Of a stretch of 64,000 nucleotides of DNA, positions 16,808 through 26,093 are shown in pieces (the stretch's first letter is position 1; each line of letters starts with the position of its first letter). The DNA comes from Pseudomonas bijieensis. GTDB taxonomy: Bacteria > Pseudomonadota > Gammaproteobacteria > Pseudomonadales > Pseudomonadaceae. The translations under genes and the position numbers were made by a program. Location: positions 806,001 through 870,000 of the forward strand of contig NZ_CP048810.1 in NCBI RefSeq assembly GCF_013347965.1, in the 5' to 3' direction. The notes beneath the pieces are model-generated. The model saw nothing but the letters and a program-made list of their open reading frames with translations, was not told the DNA's origin and ran no database searches.

Positions 16808-17598
16808 GGCGCTCAACGCTGTTTGTCGGGCAACTGCTGTTCACCTTGCTGGTCTGCGCCTTCATGTTGGTGCCCGTGCTGATGTCGCTGCTGGCCGGGC
16901 TGACCCGCAATTATTTCCAGGGTGTCTCCAGCGGCCTGACGTTCGATTGGCTGGTGCAGGTCTGGCAGGCCTATTCGCCGACGGTCTGGCTATCCCTGCA
17001 ACTGGCGGTGGCCTGTGCGTTGTGCGTTTGCGTGGTCGGGGTACCGGCGGCCTACGCGCTGGTAAGGATGAACAACCGCTTCAGCCGCGCGTTCGAGGAG
17101 TTGCTGGTGCTGCCGGTGGCAATGCCAGGCCTGGCCAGCGCCTTGGCGTTGCTGCTCACCTATGGCCAGTTCGGCGGATTTCGCGGCAGTTGGTTGTTCA
17201 TTCTTGTCGGCCACGTGCTGTTCACCCTGCCGTTTCTGGTGCGGCCGGTAATGGCGGTGATGCAACGCCAGCACCTGCCGGTCCTGGAAGAGGCCGCCGC
17301 CAGCCTGGGTGCCGGACCGCTACGACGGTTCTTCAGTGTGGTGGTGCCCAACTGCCGGGCGGGGATCCTCGCCGGAGTCTTGATGGTCGTCACGCTGTCG
17401 CTGGGCGAGTTCAACCTGACCTGGATGCTGCACACCCCAATGACCAAGACCTTGCCGGTGGGCCTGGCTGACAGCTATGCCTCGGCGAGGCTGGAAGTCG
17501 CCAGCGCCTACACCCTCATATTCCTGTTGATGATCGTGCCGCTGCTGATTGCGCTGCAGGCCATCAGCGCCCGCCTTTCCCGTGGAGAAAAACGATGA
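16804..17598 (+). CDS. ABC transporter inner-membrane permease 2
   Basis: A 264-residue permease with six predicted helices and the EAA motif 'EEAAASLGAGPLRRFFSVVVPNC'. The GTG at 16804 overlaps the TGA of permease 1 by four bases, the coupling expected for a heterodimeric channel; an upstream ATG at 16750 would create a long overlap. The last codons overlap the ATPase gene start. Confidence 0.88.
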   Translation: MRRSTLFVGQLLFTLLVCAFMLVPVLMSLLAGLTRNYFQGVSSGLTFDWLVQVWQAYSPTVWLSLQLAVACALCVCVVGVPAAYALVRMNNRFSRAFEELLVLPVAMPGLASALALLLTYGQFGGFRGSWLFILVGHVLFTLPFLVRPVMAVMQRQHLPVLEEAAASLGAGPLRRFFSVVVPNCRAGILAGVLMVVTLSLGEFNLTWMLHTPMTKTLPVGLADSYASARLEVASAYTLIFLLMIVPLLIALQAISARLSRGEKR

Positions 17599-18626
17599 GC
17601 GGAACCACCATTCGCCTGGCGGGTTGCCGCAAGGCGTTCGCGGACGGCACCGTGGCCGTGCATGACCTGGACCTGACCATCGACGCCGGAGAAACCCTGG
17701 CGATCCTCGGCCCGTCCGGTTGCGGTAAAACCACCACCTTGCGGCTGATTGCCGGGCTTGAGCGCCCGGATGTGGGGCAGGTTTTTTTTGGTGACACCGA
17801 TGTCACCCGCCTGCCCATCGAACGTCGTGACGTGGGCATGGTGTTCCAGAACTATGCGTTGTTCCCCAACCTGGATGTGGCCGGGAACATCGTCTATGGC
17901 TTGAAGATTCGCGGCATGGCGCCCGCCGAACGCAACAAGCGTTGCGCGGAGTTGCTGGAACTGGTCGGTCTGCGGGATCACGGCAAGCGTGGCATTCATG
18001 AGTTGTCCGGCGGTCAACGCCAGCGGGTCGCCCTCGCCCGTGCCCTGGCGCCCAAGCCCCGGGTCCTGCTGCTCGATGAACCGTTGGCGGCACTGGACGC
18101 GCAGTTGCGTGAGCGCCTGCGCAGCGAGTTGGATCAGTTGCTCCGCCATCTGGGCATTACCGCGGTGTTCGTCACCCACGATCAGGGCGAAGCCATGGCC
18201 CTGGGCAATCGGATCCTGGTCATGGAACACGGCCGCGTCGCGCAGTTGGCCAGTCCACGGGACATCTACCAACAACCGGCCAACACTTTCGTCGCCAGTT
18301 TTGTCGGCAACCTCAACGCTTTCCCGGTACTTGAGCACATGCCCCTGGGCTTGAAAGTCAGTGGCGGAGAGTTGCCGTGGCGCGGTGGCGGGCTGCCTGC
18401 CACCGTCTACTGCCGGCCCGAGCATTTGCGGGTGATGGACAGCGAGGGGCATCTGCGTGGGCGCTTGGTGGGCCAGTTTTTCCAGGGCGCCCAAAGCCGC
18501 TTGCTGGTCGACGTCGGCGCCGACCAACCATTGCTGGTGGACAGCACCGACGGCGTCATCCACACCCCCGGTTCACTGATCGCCTTGGCCGTCGAGCCGC
18601 AGGTGCTGTTCACCCTGGCATCGTGA
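17595..18626 (+). CDS. ABC transporter ATP-binding protein
   Basis: A 343-residue ATPase of the PotA/FbpC/UgpC group: Walker A 'GPSGCGKTTTLRLIAG', Q-loop 'MVFQNYALFPNL', signature 'LSGGQRQRVALARAL', Walker B 'VLLLDEPLAALD' and switch 'VTHDQ'. The C-terminal 110 residues form a TOBE regulatory domain. It overlaps permease 2 by four bases and energises the importer. Confidence 0.9.
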   Translation: MSGTTIRLAGCRKAFADGTVAVHDLDLTIDAGETLAILGPSGCGKTTTLRLIAGLERPDVGQVFFGDTDVTRLPIERRDVGMVFQNYALFPNLDVAGNIVYGLKIRGMAPAERNKRCAELLELVGLRDHGKRGIHELSGGQRQRVALARALAPKPRVLLLDEPLAALDAQLRERLRSELDQLLRHLGITAVFVTHDQGEAMALGNRILVMEHGRVAQLASPRDIYQQPANTFVASFVGNLNAFPVLEHMPLGLKVSGGELPWRGGGLPATVYCRPEHLRVMDSEGHLRGRLVGQFFQGAQSRLLVDVGADQPLLVDSTDGVIHTPGSLIALAVEPQVLFTLAS

Positions 18627-18651
18627 TATTCGTGTTTTCAGAGGCCTTATT

Positions 18652-19482
18652 TTGAATCATCCGTTTCTCATTGCGCAGATCAGCGACCTGCATCTCAAGG
18701 CCGGGGAAAAACTGACCTATGGCGTCGTCGATACCCTCGCCGCGTTGCGTCGTGCCGTCAATCATTTGAATTGCCAGGTGCCGCGTCCCGACATTGTGGT
18801 AGTCAGCGGCGACCTGGTGGACTTCGGTCGCCCTGACGAATATGCCGTGCTGCACCCCGAACTGGCGCGCCTGCACATGCCTTGCTACCTGGTGCCCGGC
18901 AACCATGACAACCGCGAACACTTGCGGGCGGCATTTGCTGATCACCACTACCTGCCAAGCTTGCCCGGCGCCCCCCTGGATTGGGTGGTCGAAGAGTATC
19001 CGCTGCGCCTGATCGGCCTGGACAGCACGATTCCCGGCGGCCATGGCGGTCAGTTGCTGGACAGCCAATTGCGCTGGCTCGATGAACAATTGGCCTGTCG
19101 TCCCGAGGTGCCAACGCTACTGGTCCTGCACCATCCGCCGTTTGTCAGCGGAATTGGTCACATGGACCGCGAACCGTTCATCAATGCCTCGGCGCTGGAA
19201 CAGGTCATCGCCCGCCATCCGCAGGTGGAACGCTTGCTCTGCGGACATTTGCATCGGCCGATGCAACGGCGCTTCGGCGGTAGCCTGAGCTGCGTCTGCC
19301 CCGGCACATCGCATCAAATCGTCCTGGATCTACAACCAACCGCTCCTGCGCATTTCAATCTGGAACCACCGGGATACTTGCTGCATCACTGGCATGGCCA
19401 GGGTTTGGTGACCCATAACGGTGTGTTTGGCGAATATCCCGGGCCGTATCCGTTTTATGACGCTCATGGATTGATCGACTGA
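18652..19482 (+). CDS. Calcineurin-like phosphodiesterase, GpdQ/CpdA type
   Basis: A 276-residue binuclear metallophosphoesterase. All five blocks are present: 'QISDLHL' (D12, H14), 'VVVSGDLVDFGRPDEY', 'VPGNHDNRE', 'LVLHHPPF' and 'CGHLHRPM'. The 'SGDLVDFGRPDEY' stretch closely resembles the glycerophosphodiesterase GpdQ, so hydrolysis of a phosphodiester such as glycerophosphodiesters is more likely than cyclic-AMP turnover. The start is TTG at 18652, 26 bases after the ATPase stop, in the importer operon. No signal peptide is visible, so it acts in the cytoplasm on imported substrate. Confidence 0.84.
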   Translation: MNHPFLIAQISDLHLKAGEKLTYGVVDTLAALRRAVNHLNCQVPRPDIVVVSGDLVDFGRPDEYAVLHPELARLHMPCYLVPGNHDNREHLRAAFADHHYLPSLPGAPLDWVVEEYPLRLIGLDSTIPGGHGGQLLDSQLRWLDEQLACRPEVPTLLVLHHPPFVSGIGHMDREPFINASALEQVIARHPQVERLLCGHLHRPMQRRFGGSLSCVCPGTSHQIVLDLQPTAPAHFNLEPPGYLLHHWHGQGLVTHNGVFGEYPGPYPFYDAHGLID

Positions 19483-19575
19483 TAACCCAGGGACTTTCAC
19501 TGATAGCACTCTTTGGAGACTTATCCCCTAACCCACTCTATGCATTGAAGATTTTCTAACGAGTCATTTAACGCA

Positions 19576-19599
19576 TCGGCCAATCATGTGATCGGCCGA
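19576..19599. promoter_or_regulatory. Near-perfect 24-bp palindrome upstream of the porin gene
   Basis: The arms TCGGCCAATCA and TGATCGGCCGA match at 10 of 11 positions around a central TG. It lies 61 bases before the porin start. It may be a regulator site or an mRNA hairpin; it does not resemble the palindrome at 13905. Confidence 0.45.
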
Positions 19600-19660
19600 G
19601 CGCTTCCTGTTGCCTTTTCAACATGCCCGGAACAGTGATTCCGCGGCGGAGTTCGCCCTG

Positions 19661-20980
19661 ATGAAAGTTCTATTTAACGTACTGAGTGTTTTAACGGGTG
19701 GCGTGACGCTTGTCCTCAGCCCATTGGCGTCGGCTGACTTTATCAACGACAGTAAAGCCAACTTGAACTTGCGCAATTTCTACTTCAACAACGATAACCG
19801 TGACGGAGCCGCCGCGCCTTCGAAGACCGAAGAGTGGGGCCAGGCCTTCATGCTCAATTATCAATCCGGCTTTACCGACGGCACCGTCGGCTTCGGCCTG
19901 GACGCCATGGGCCTGCTGGGTTTGAAGCTCGACAGTGGTGCGGGCCGACATGTCGGTGGCTCGATGTTCCCCAACGACGGTGACAAGGCGGCGGATCAAT
20001 GGGCCCGCCTCGGTGCGACGGCGAAGATGCGCGTCTCCAAGACGGAACTGCGCTACGGCACCTTGCAACCGAAACTGCCGATCCTGGTTTCCAACGATGG
20101 CCGCCTGCTGCCGCAAACCTTCGAGGGTGGCCAGGTCACCAGCAATGAAATCGACAACCTGACCTTCACCGCCGGCCAACTGGAACACGCCACTGGCCGT
20201 GCTTCCAGCGACAGCGCCGGTCTGGCCGTGGCGGGCGGCAGCCAGGAAAGCAACAAATTCACCTTCGCCGGTGGCGATTACAAACTGACCAAGGATCTGA
20301 CCGCCCAGTATTACTACGCCAATCTCGAAGACTATTACCAGCAGCACTTCGCCGGTTTGCTGCATGTGTTGCCGCTGGGTGAATACGGCTCACTGAAAAC
20401 CGACTTGCGTTACTTCAAGACCACCTCAGACGGCAAGAACAGCAGCGCGGCTGGTCGCGCCAGCGGTTACAAACTTGGCGGCTATACCAAGGACGGTAGC
20501 GGTGAAATCGATAACGATACCTGGAGCGCGGCGTTCATCTACTCATTGGGCGGCCACGCCATTACTGCCGGTTATCAACGCGTTTCCGAAGACAGCAACT
20601 TTACGCAACTGAATCAAGGCGGCCTGGTGGGTAAAGGCGAAGGCGGCGCCAGTCTGTATCTCTACACCGACCGCACCATCCAGACATTCATCCAGGCCGG
20701 CGAACGCACGGCATTTGCCCAGTATGCCTATGACTTCGCAGCGCTTGGCGTTCCGGGTTTGAAGGCCTCGGTGATGTACCTCAAGGGCGACAATATCCAG
20801 ACCACCAGCGGCAATGACGCCAGTGAATGGGAACGTGACATCTCCCTGGATTATGTGATTCAGAGCGGCGCATTGAAGAACGTCGGTTTCGGCTGGCGCA
20901 ACGGCATGTCGCGAAGCGATATTGCCCGCGACCAGGATCAGAATCGCCTGATTGTGAGCTATAGCATTCCATTGATGTAA
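19661..20980 (+). CDS. OprD-family outer-membrane porin
   Basis: A 439-residue porin. Residues 1-25 are a Sec signal ending 'PLASADFI'; the mature part opens with the OprD-family signature 'SKANLNLRNFYFNND' and ends in an even pattern of beta strands with 'RLIVSYSIPLM'. OprD/Opd porins let small carboxylates and amino acids cross the outer membrane of pseudomonads. The start at 19661 places the signal peptide at the N-terminus. It follows the importer operon on the same strand after 178 bases with its own palindrome, so it probably serves the same solute but may have a separate promoter. Confidence 0.88.
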   Translation: MKVLFNVLSVLTGGVTLVLSPLASADFINDSKANLNLRNFYFNNDNRDGAAAPSKTEEWGQAFMLNYQSGFTDGTVGFGLDAMGLLGLKLDSGAGRHVGGSMFPNDGDKAADQWARLGATAKMRVSKTELRYGTLQPKLPILVSNDGRLLPQTFEGGQVTSNEIDNLTFTAGQLEHATGRASSDSAGLAVAGGSQESNKFTFAGGDYKLTKDLTAQYYYANLEDYYQQHFAGLLHVLPLGEYGSLKTDLRYFKTTSDGKNSSAAGRASGYKLGGYTKDGSGEIDNDTWSAAFIYSLGGHAITAGYQRVSEDSNFTQLNQGGLVGKGEGGASLYLYTDRTIQTFIQAGERTAFAQYAYDFAALGVPGLKASVMYLKGDNIQTTSGNDASEWERDISLDYVIQSGALKNVGFGWRNGMSRSDIARDQDQNRLIVSYSIPLM

Positions 20981-20986
20981 CCGTGC

Positions 20987-21032
20987 AGAAGGAAGGAGCC
21001 GGCAGTACGCTCACTGCGGCTCCTTTCCTTCT
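20987..21032 (+). terminator. Strong hairpin after the porin gene
   Basis: A roughly 20-bp stem (AGAAGGAAGGAGCC... pairing with ...GGCTCCTTTCCTTCT) closes around a six-base loop seven bases after the porin stop. Only one-base bulges interrupt it. No T-run follows, but position and strength fit a terminator or 3'-end protector. Confidence 0.65.
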
Positions 21033-21181
21033 ACCCTTGCTGCGCTGAAACAACCGCGCGCACCTTCATGGGGCGTGGCGATTCGCATGATCAGGCAATA
21101 ATCAGCCCGGATCGTGCAATCGGTCCCCAACATTGCTTTCTATAGTTAACCAGAGCCAAACCATCTGGAGCTGGTACCCCT

Positions 21182-21655
21182 ATGAGCGCCCTCAATATCA
21201 ACGGCCGTGAATACACGGTTGACGTAGACCCAAGCACCCCGATTCTTTGGACCCTGCGCGACACGCTGGGCATGACCGGCACCAAGTTCGGCTGCGGCGC
21301 GGCGCTGTGTGGTGCCTGCACCGTTCATCTGGATGGCCAGGCCATTCGCTCCTGCGTAACGCCCATCGCCGCCGCTCAAGGCAAGAAAATCACCACCATC
21401 GAAGCGGCAACCAATGGCAGCGACCCGGTCGGCACTGCCGTGCATGAGGCCTGGGTCAAGCACGACGTGGCGCAGTGCGGTTACTGCCAGAGCGGGCAGA
21501 TCATGAGCGCCACGGCGTTCCTCAAGGCCCAGCCCAAGGGCAAGCAACCCACAGTCGCCGAGATCGACTCGGCCATGGCCGGCAACATCTGCCGCTGTGG
21601 CACCTACGCCCGTATCCGCGCCGCGGTGGCGGATGCCGCCAAAGCCCTTGTCTGA
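21182..21655 (+). CDS. iorA: Aldehyde/isoquinoline oxidoreductase small subunit, (2Fe-2S) protein
   Basis: A 157-residue molybdenum-hydroxylase small subunit. Plant-type ferredoxin cysteines appear in 'FGCGAALCGACTVHL' and the second cluster in 'QCGYCQSGQIM' and 'CRCGTYARI'. It passes electrons from the molybdenum cofactor subunit encoded 12 bases downstream. The pair matches the IorAB class of two-subunit enzymes that lack an FAD subunit and hand electrons to a cytochrome or quinone. The true substrate (N-heterocycle or aldehyde) is not evident, so the symbol is by family only. Confidence 0.85.
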   Translation: MSALNINGREYTVDVDPSTPILWTLRDTLGMTGTKFGCGAALCGACTVHLDGQAIRSCVTPIAAAQGKKITTIEAATNGSDPVGTAVHEAWVKHDVAQCGYCQSGQIMSATAFLKAQPKGKQPTVAEIDSAMAGNICRCGTYARIRAAVADAAKALV

Positions 21656-21667
21656 TCGGAGCCCACC

Positions 21668-23908
21668 ATGTTGAACGAAATTTTCCCCAATGAGCTGCCT
21701 CGCGTCCTGCAGCACAGCTTGGAGAGCGATCAGGCCGATGGCCCCGCCGCCCTTCCCCGTCGCAGCTTCCTCAAGATTGTCGGCATTGGCGGCCTGGCCC
21801 TCGGCGCTTTTCCTCACCTGGCGCTGGCCCAGGAGGCCAACGGCTCAGCCGCAACGCCGCTGAAACCGACTCAGCAGCCCTCCGCATTCGTGCAGATCGC
21901 CCCTGACGGCGTGGTGACGGTGACCCTCAACCGCCTGGAGTTCGGCCAGGGCGTACAGACCAGCCTGCCGATGATCCTCGCCGAAGAACTCGATGCCGAC
22001 TGGAGCCTGGTGCGCAGTCGCAACGGCAACAGCGACGCCGCCTACCTGGATCCGAATCTAGGTATTCACCTCACCGGCGGTTCCAGTTCAATCAAGAACA
22101 GCTATACCCAATACCGTGAACTGGGCGCCCGTGCTCGCGCCATGTTGCTCGCAGCGGCAGCCGCGCGTTGGAACGTGGATGTGGCAAGCCTGAGCACCCA
22201 AGCCGGCACGGTGTTCGGCCCGGGGGGCCGTAAAGCGAGCTACGGCGAACTGGCCGAAGCCGCGATGGCAATGCCGGTGCCGGAAAAGGTCACGCTCAAG
22301 GATCCCAAGGACTTCCGAATCATCGGCCAGGCCACCACGCGCATCGATGCCAAGGCCAAGAGCAGCGGCCAGCAGGATTTCGGCATCGATATGCATCTGC
22401 CGGGGCAACTCACCGCGGTGGTGGCGCGTCCGCCAGTGTTCGGCGCCAGGATTGCCTCTTTGGACGACAGCGCGGCGCGGGCAACCAAAGGGGTAAAAGC
22501 CGTGTTTCGGGTGCCACTGGACCGAGGCGCCGAAGGCGTTGCGGTGGTGGCGGACGGTTATTGGCAAGCGAAGCTGGCGCGCGATGCGCTGAAGCTGGAA
22601 TGGGACCTGACCAACGTCGAGAAAGTGGACAGTGAAAAACAACTGACCCAATACCGCGAGCTGGCCACTCAACCCGGGCCACGACAGTTCGACGCTGACA
22701 TGACACCGCTTGCCAGCGCGCCGCATCAGTTGCAGGCCGAGTTTGTGTTCCCTTACCTCGCCCACGCGCCCATGGAGCCGTTGAACTGCACCGTGCAACT
22801 TGCCCAGGGCCGTGCCCAGTTGTGGGTCGGCACGCAGTTTCCCGGCGGTGATGGCGCGGCGGCGGCACGGGTCCTGAATCTGCAACCCGAACAAGTCCAG
22901 GTCAATGTGCAGACGGCGGGCGGCGGTTTCGGCCGGCGTGGCGTGCCCACCAACGATTTCGTCGTGCTGGCTTGCGAGGTGGCCAAGGCCGCGCACGCCG
23001 CCGGGCTTGATGTACCGATCCGCACGCTCTGGAGCCGTGAGGACGATATCAAGGGCGGCTACTATCGCCCCATGCACCTGCACCGTGCGCACATCGGTTT
23101 TGACGACAGCGGCAAGGTGCTGGCCTGGGACCATGCCCTGGTCGGGCAGTCCATCGTCAGTGGCACTCCGTTCGAAGGAATGATCAAGAACGGCATCGAT
23201 GCGACTGCAACAGAGGGCATGCGTAATCCTTATCCGCTGCCGATGCGCCTGACAGTCCATCACCCCAAACTCAACGTCCCCGTATTGTGGTGGCGCAGCG
23301 TGGGCTCCACTCATACGGCTTTTGTGATGGAAACGCTGATCGACGAGATCGCCCGCACCACCAAGCAGGATCCGGTGGCTTACCGGATGAAGCTGTTTGG
23401 CGACGAGAACCCGCGCCATCGCGCTGCGCTGCAACTGGCCGTGGACAAGAGCGAATACGGTAAACGTCAGCTAGCGGCGGGCCGCGCCTGGGGCGTGGCG
23501 GTCCACGAGTCGTTCAGTTCGGTGGTGGCCTACGTCGTCGAGGCCTCGGTAAAGGACGGGCGTCCGGTGCTGCACAACGTGACTGCCGGCGTGCACTGCA
23601 ATCTGGTCGTCAACCCACGCAGCATCGAGGCCCAGGTACAAGGCGCGGCGCTGATGGGACTGTCGATGTGCCTGCCTGGTGGCGCTGTCACCCTGAAGGA
23701 TGGTGTGGTGCAGCAAAGCAATTTCGCTGACTTCAGCGTGCCGCGCATCACCGACATGCCGGAGTTTGCCGTTCACATCGTGCCTAGCGCCGAACCGCCT
23801 ACGGGAATGGGCGAACCCGGCCTGCCGGCGCTGGCTCCTGCTTTTGCCAACGCCGTGGCGAGCCTGACAGGTAAACCGTTGCGTGAGTTGCCGTTCAAGT
23901 TAGCATGA
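21668..23908 (+). CDS. iorB: Molybdopterin-binding subunit of aldehyde/isoquinoline oxidoreductase
   Basis: A 746-residue xanthine-dehydrogenase-family large subunit. A twin-arginine signal is visible, 'RRSFLKIVGIGGLALG' from residue 31, preceded by a 30-residue hydrophilic extension, so the folded complex should be exported to the periplasm by Tat. Molybdopterin-contact segments include 'TAGGGFGRRG' and 'GMGEPGLPALAPAFANAV' near the C-terminus with the catalytic-type Glu. It follows the 2Fe-2S subunit in one operon. No cytochrome subunit or MobA-like maturation factor is adjacent. Confidence 0.87.
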   Translation: MLNEIFPNELPRVLQHSLESDQADGPAALPRRSFLKIVGIGGLALGAFPHLALAQEANGSAATPLKPTQQPSAFVQIAPDGVVTVTLNRLEFGQGVQTSLPMILAEELDADWSLVRSRNGNSDAAYLDPNLGIHLTGGSSSIKNSYTQYRELGARARAMLLAAAAARWNVDVASLSTQAGTVFGPGGRKASYGELAEAAMAMPVPEKVTLKDPKDFRIIGQATTRIDAKAKSSGQQDFGIDMHLPGQLTAVVARPPVFGARIASLDDSAARATKGVKAVFRVPLDRGAEGVAVVADGYWQAKLARDALKLEWDLTNVEKVDSEKQLTQYRELATQPGPRQFDADMTPLASAPHQLQAEFVFPYLAHAPMEPLNCTVQLAQGRAQLWVGTQFPGGDGAAAARVLNLQPEQVQVNVQTAGGGFGRRGVPTNDFVVLACEVAKAAHAAGLDVPIRTLWSREDDIKGGYYRPMHLHRAHIGFDDSGKVLAWDHALVGQSIVSGTPFEGMIKNGIDATATEGMRNPYPLPMRLTVHHPKLNVPVLWWRSVGSTHTAFVMETLIDEIARTTKQDPVAYRMKLFGDENPRHRAALQLAVDKSEYGKRQLAAGRAWGVAVHESFSSVVAYVVEASVKDGRPVLHNVTAGVHCNLVVNPRSIEAQVQGAALMGLSMCLPGGAVTLKDGVVQQSNFADFSVPRITDMPEFAVHIVPSAEPPTGMGEPGLPALAPAFANAVASLTGKPLRELPFKLA

Positions 23909-23915
23909 CAGGCGT

Positions 23916-23952
23916 GTGAGGCTGTCTGGTCGCAATGCCAGACAAGCCTCAC
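23916..23952. terminator. Bidirectional hairpin between convergent genes
   Basis: GTGAGGCTGTCTGG pairs with CCAGACAAGCCTCAC across an eight-base loop, with one bulged base. It sits between the convergent molybdenum hydroxylase and AraC genes, so it can end both transcripts. Confidence 0.68.
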
Positions 23953-23954
23953 GA

Positions 23955-24863
23955 TCACAAACGAATCCGCTTGATATCCCGCTGCGGTGGAGCCCCAAAC
24001 AGGCGGCTGTACTCACGACTGAACTGCGAGGCACTTTCATAGCCAACCAGCCCTCCTGCACTGCTCGCGTCGACGTTCTGGCTCAACATCAACTGCCGAG
24101 CGGCTTGTAGCCGCAATTGCTTCTGGTATTGCAACGGACTCATTCCGGTCACGGAGCGAAAATGCTGGCGAAACGTAGAAGGACTCATGTGGGCTTGTGC
24201 CGCCAGATCGTCCATGCGCAACGCCTGGCGAAAATTCAGTTTCAGCCAGGCGACCGTCTTGGCGATGTGCTGGCTGGGTGAACCGGCAGCGATCACATGC
24301 AGCAACTGCGGCGCGTGGGCACCGCTCAACAGGCGAGCGACAATCTCTTCCTTGATCAGCGGAGCCACCGTATCGAGCAGTAACGGTTCCTCCAGCAGGT
24401 CTATCAAGCGTCGCAGGGCGTGCAGCACCCCGGCATCCAGTGCCTGTACGGTAATCGGTCGAAACGCGTCGTCTCTCATGCGTTGTGACAACTGCATGCG
24501 CTCGGCTACCTGCATCACCATCGTGCTGTCGAATCGCAGCATCATGCCCAGGAATGGCTTGGCAACGCTGGCTTGGGAGACATGGGAAATGACCGGCAGA
24601 TCCACGCAGGTCACCATGGATTGGCCGGGCGCGTAGGTCAGTATCTCGTCCCCGATCATGGCTTGCTTGCGACCTTGCAAGGTCACGCCGATCCCCAGGC
24701 CGTAGATGCAATGCATCGGCGCGGTGATTGCTTTGCGCCGATGCAGGCTCAAGCCGGCAATGGCGGTGATCTGGTCGCCATCGCTTGGCACAAGCTGGCT
24801 GACCGAACCGGCCAGACGACTGATGTCGCTGACAACCTGGTCGCTTTTGAAATCGCTGTGCAC
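23955..24863 (-). CDS. AraC-family transcriptional regulator
   Basis: A 302-residue regulator with an N-terminal AraC_N sensor (residues 20-180) and a C-terminal double HTH ('LRMDDLAAQAHMSPSTFRQHF' and 'GLVGYESASQFSREYSRLFG'). The GTG start at 24863 has GGAGTGAAG upstream. Regulators of this AraC_N type often control nearby aldehyde or alcohol oxidoreductases; the convergent molybdenum hydroxylase is a possible target but no operator is visible. Confidence 0.86.
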   Translation of the reverse strand: MHSDFKSDQVVSDISRLAGSVSQLVPSDGDQITAIAGLSLHRRKAITAPMHCIYGLGIGVTLQGRKQAMIGDEILTYAPGQSMVTCVDLPVISHVSQASVAKPFLGMMLRFDSTMVMQVAERMQLSQRMRDDAFRPITVQALDAGVLHALRRLIDLLEEPLLLDTVAPLIKEEIVARLLSGAHAPQLLHVIAAGSPSQHIAKTVAWLKLNFRQALRMDDLAAQAHMSPSTFRQHFRSVTGMSPLQYQKQLRLQAARQLMLSQNVDASSAGGLVGYESASQFSREYSRLFGAPPQRDIKRIRL

Positions 24864-25108
24864 ACTTCACTCCTTGAAAACATCGGGCTCACGACTTGTG
24901 GTGATGGCGAACACTGTTCGGCATCACCGCAAGTCGTTGATCAATATGGACGCAAGTATGCTGGGTCGGCGATTCTAACCGCTTGCCTGATTGGCGTAAT
25001 TTCTTGCACGATTCAACGAGCCGTAACCGACACCAACCACCCCAGGCCAGGTATGACAAGATGTTTCAATGAGCCAGGGATGCACAAAGTGATGGCTTGG
25101 ATCGAAAA

Positions 25109-25855
25109 CTAAAGACCCTGGAAGATGTAGCCGGTTGAACGTTGATCGTCCAACGCGACACCTGCTTGCCGCAGTCGTTGGGCCAGGGCCGGCGTTTCGA
25201 CCCGCACTTTCCAATCCAGGCCTTTCGGTGCCACGGGGGCGCGGTCGTAACGAATGATCGCTTCAGCCAACTGCTCTCGATCAGGCAAGTACACCGCCAA
25301 CGCGTTGCCCTTCCAGGCAGCGACGTTCATGCCCATCGCTTCACACAGCGCAATCTTGGCCTGGGCATCGTCCCTGTCCGCCTGGCGGGAGCGTTCGATC
25401 TGATCAGCCAGGATCGGATCGACGACGCGGTCGGTAAACAGAACCTCGCCCGCCTCCCAGACCTCAGGAGGACAGACCTTGTCGGCTGGACGCAAGGTAA
25501 TGAGCGGATTGATTTCCATCGGGTAGATTCGACAGACCAACGGCCGCTCTTCATAGATACCGCAACGCCCATCGTCACCAAGGTTGCGGCACTGCGTCAG
25601 CGCATTGCCCGCCAGTACCGCAACGACTCGAATCTGGGCATCGCCACTGGTGACAGCCACGGCCCGTTGAGCGCTGTGGGCGAATTGTCGAGGCTCTGAA
25701 GACCAAGTCGTCTCATCGAATGCCTCCAGTACGACCGCCACCTCATGTCCGCGTTGTAACCACTGTCTTGCTTCGTCCAATGTCAGTGGAATCAGCCGCC
25801 CCTTGCAGCAGATCCCGCAGCCGTTGCAGGCAAAGCGGATCGTGTCGTTTTCCAT
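25109..25855 (-). CDS. YkgJ-family cysteine-cluster protein
   Basis: A 248-residue protein with the CxxCxxCC-type N-terminal motif 'CNGCGICCKGRLIPL' and a second pair in 'RCGIYEERPLVCRIYPME', the pattern of the zinc- or iron-binding CxxCxxCC (YkgJ) family of unknown role, related to FliB-like proteins. The ATG at 25855 was preferred; a GTG three codons upstream is possible. No partner gene is adjacent. Confidence 0.75.
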   Translation of the reverse strand: MENDTIRFACNGCGICCKGRLIPLTLDEARQWLQRGHEVAVVLEAFDETTWSSEPRQFAHSAQRAVAVTSGDAQIRVVAVLAGNALTQCRNLGDDGRCGIYEERPLVCRIYPMEINPLITLRPADKVCPPEVWEAGEVLFTDRVVDPILADQIERSRQADRDDAQAKIALCEAMGMNVAAWKGNALAVYLPDREQLAEAIIRYDRAPVAPKGLDWKVRVETPALAQRLRQAGVALDDQRSTGYIFQGL

Positions 25856-26093
25856 ATCAAGCACTCATACACATGTTTTCGAACGCCTACAGAAGCCCCC
25901 GCCACTCGGATACACGCGTGGCAGGGCCTCAGGGCCGCGAGAGTATGTGGAGCGAAACGCCAATCCGTTTGCCGGATCCGCCGGCATAGTTGCCTGATCC
26001 AAGGTGATTCCAGGTCTCAGACAAATCGAAACCCTGCGATTTGGGCCGATGAACATCAGGAGTCGTTATTACCGTAGGATGCAGCTCCCTGGG

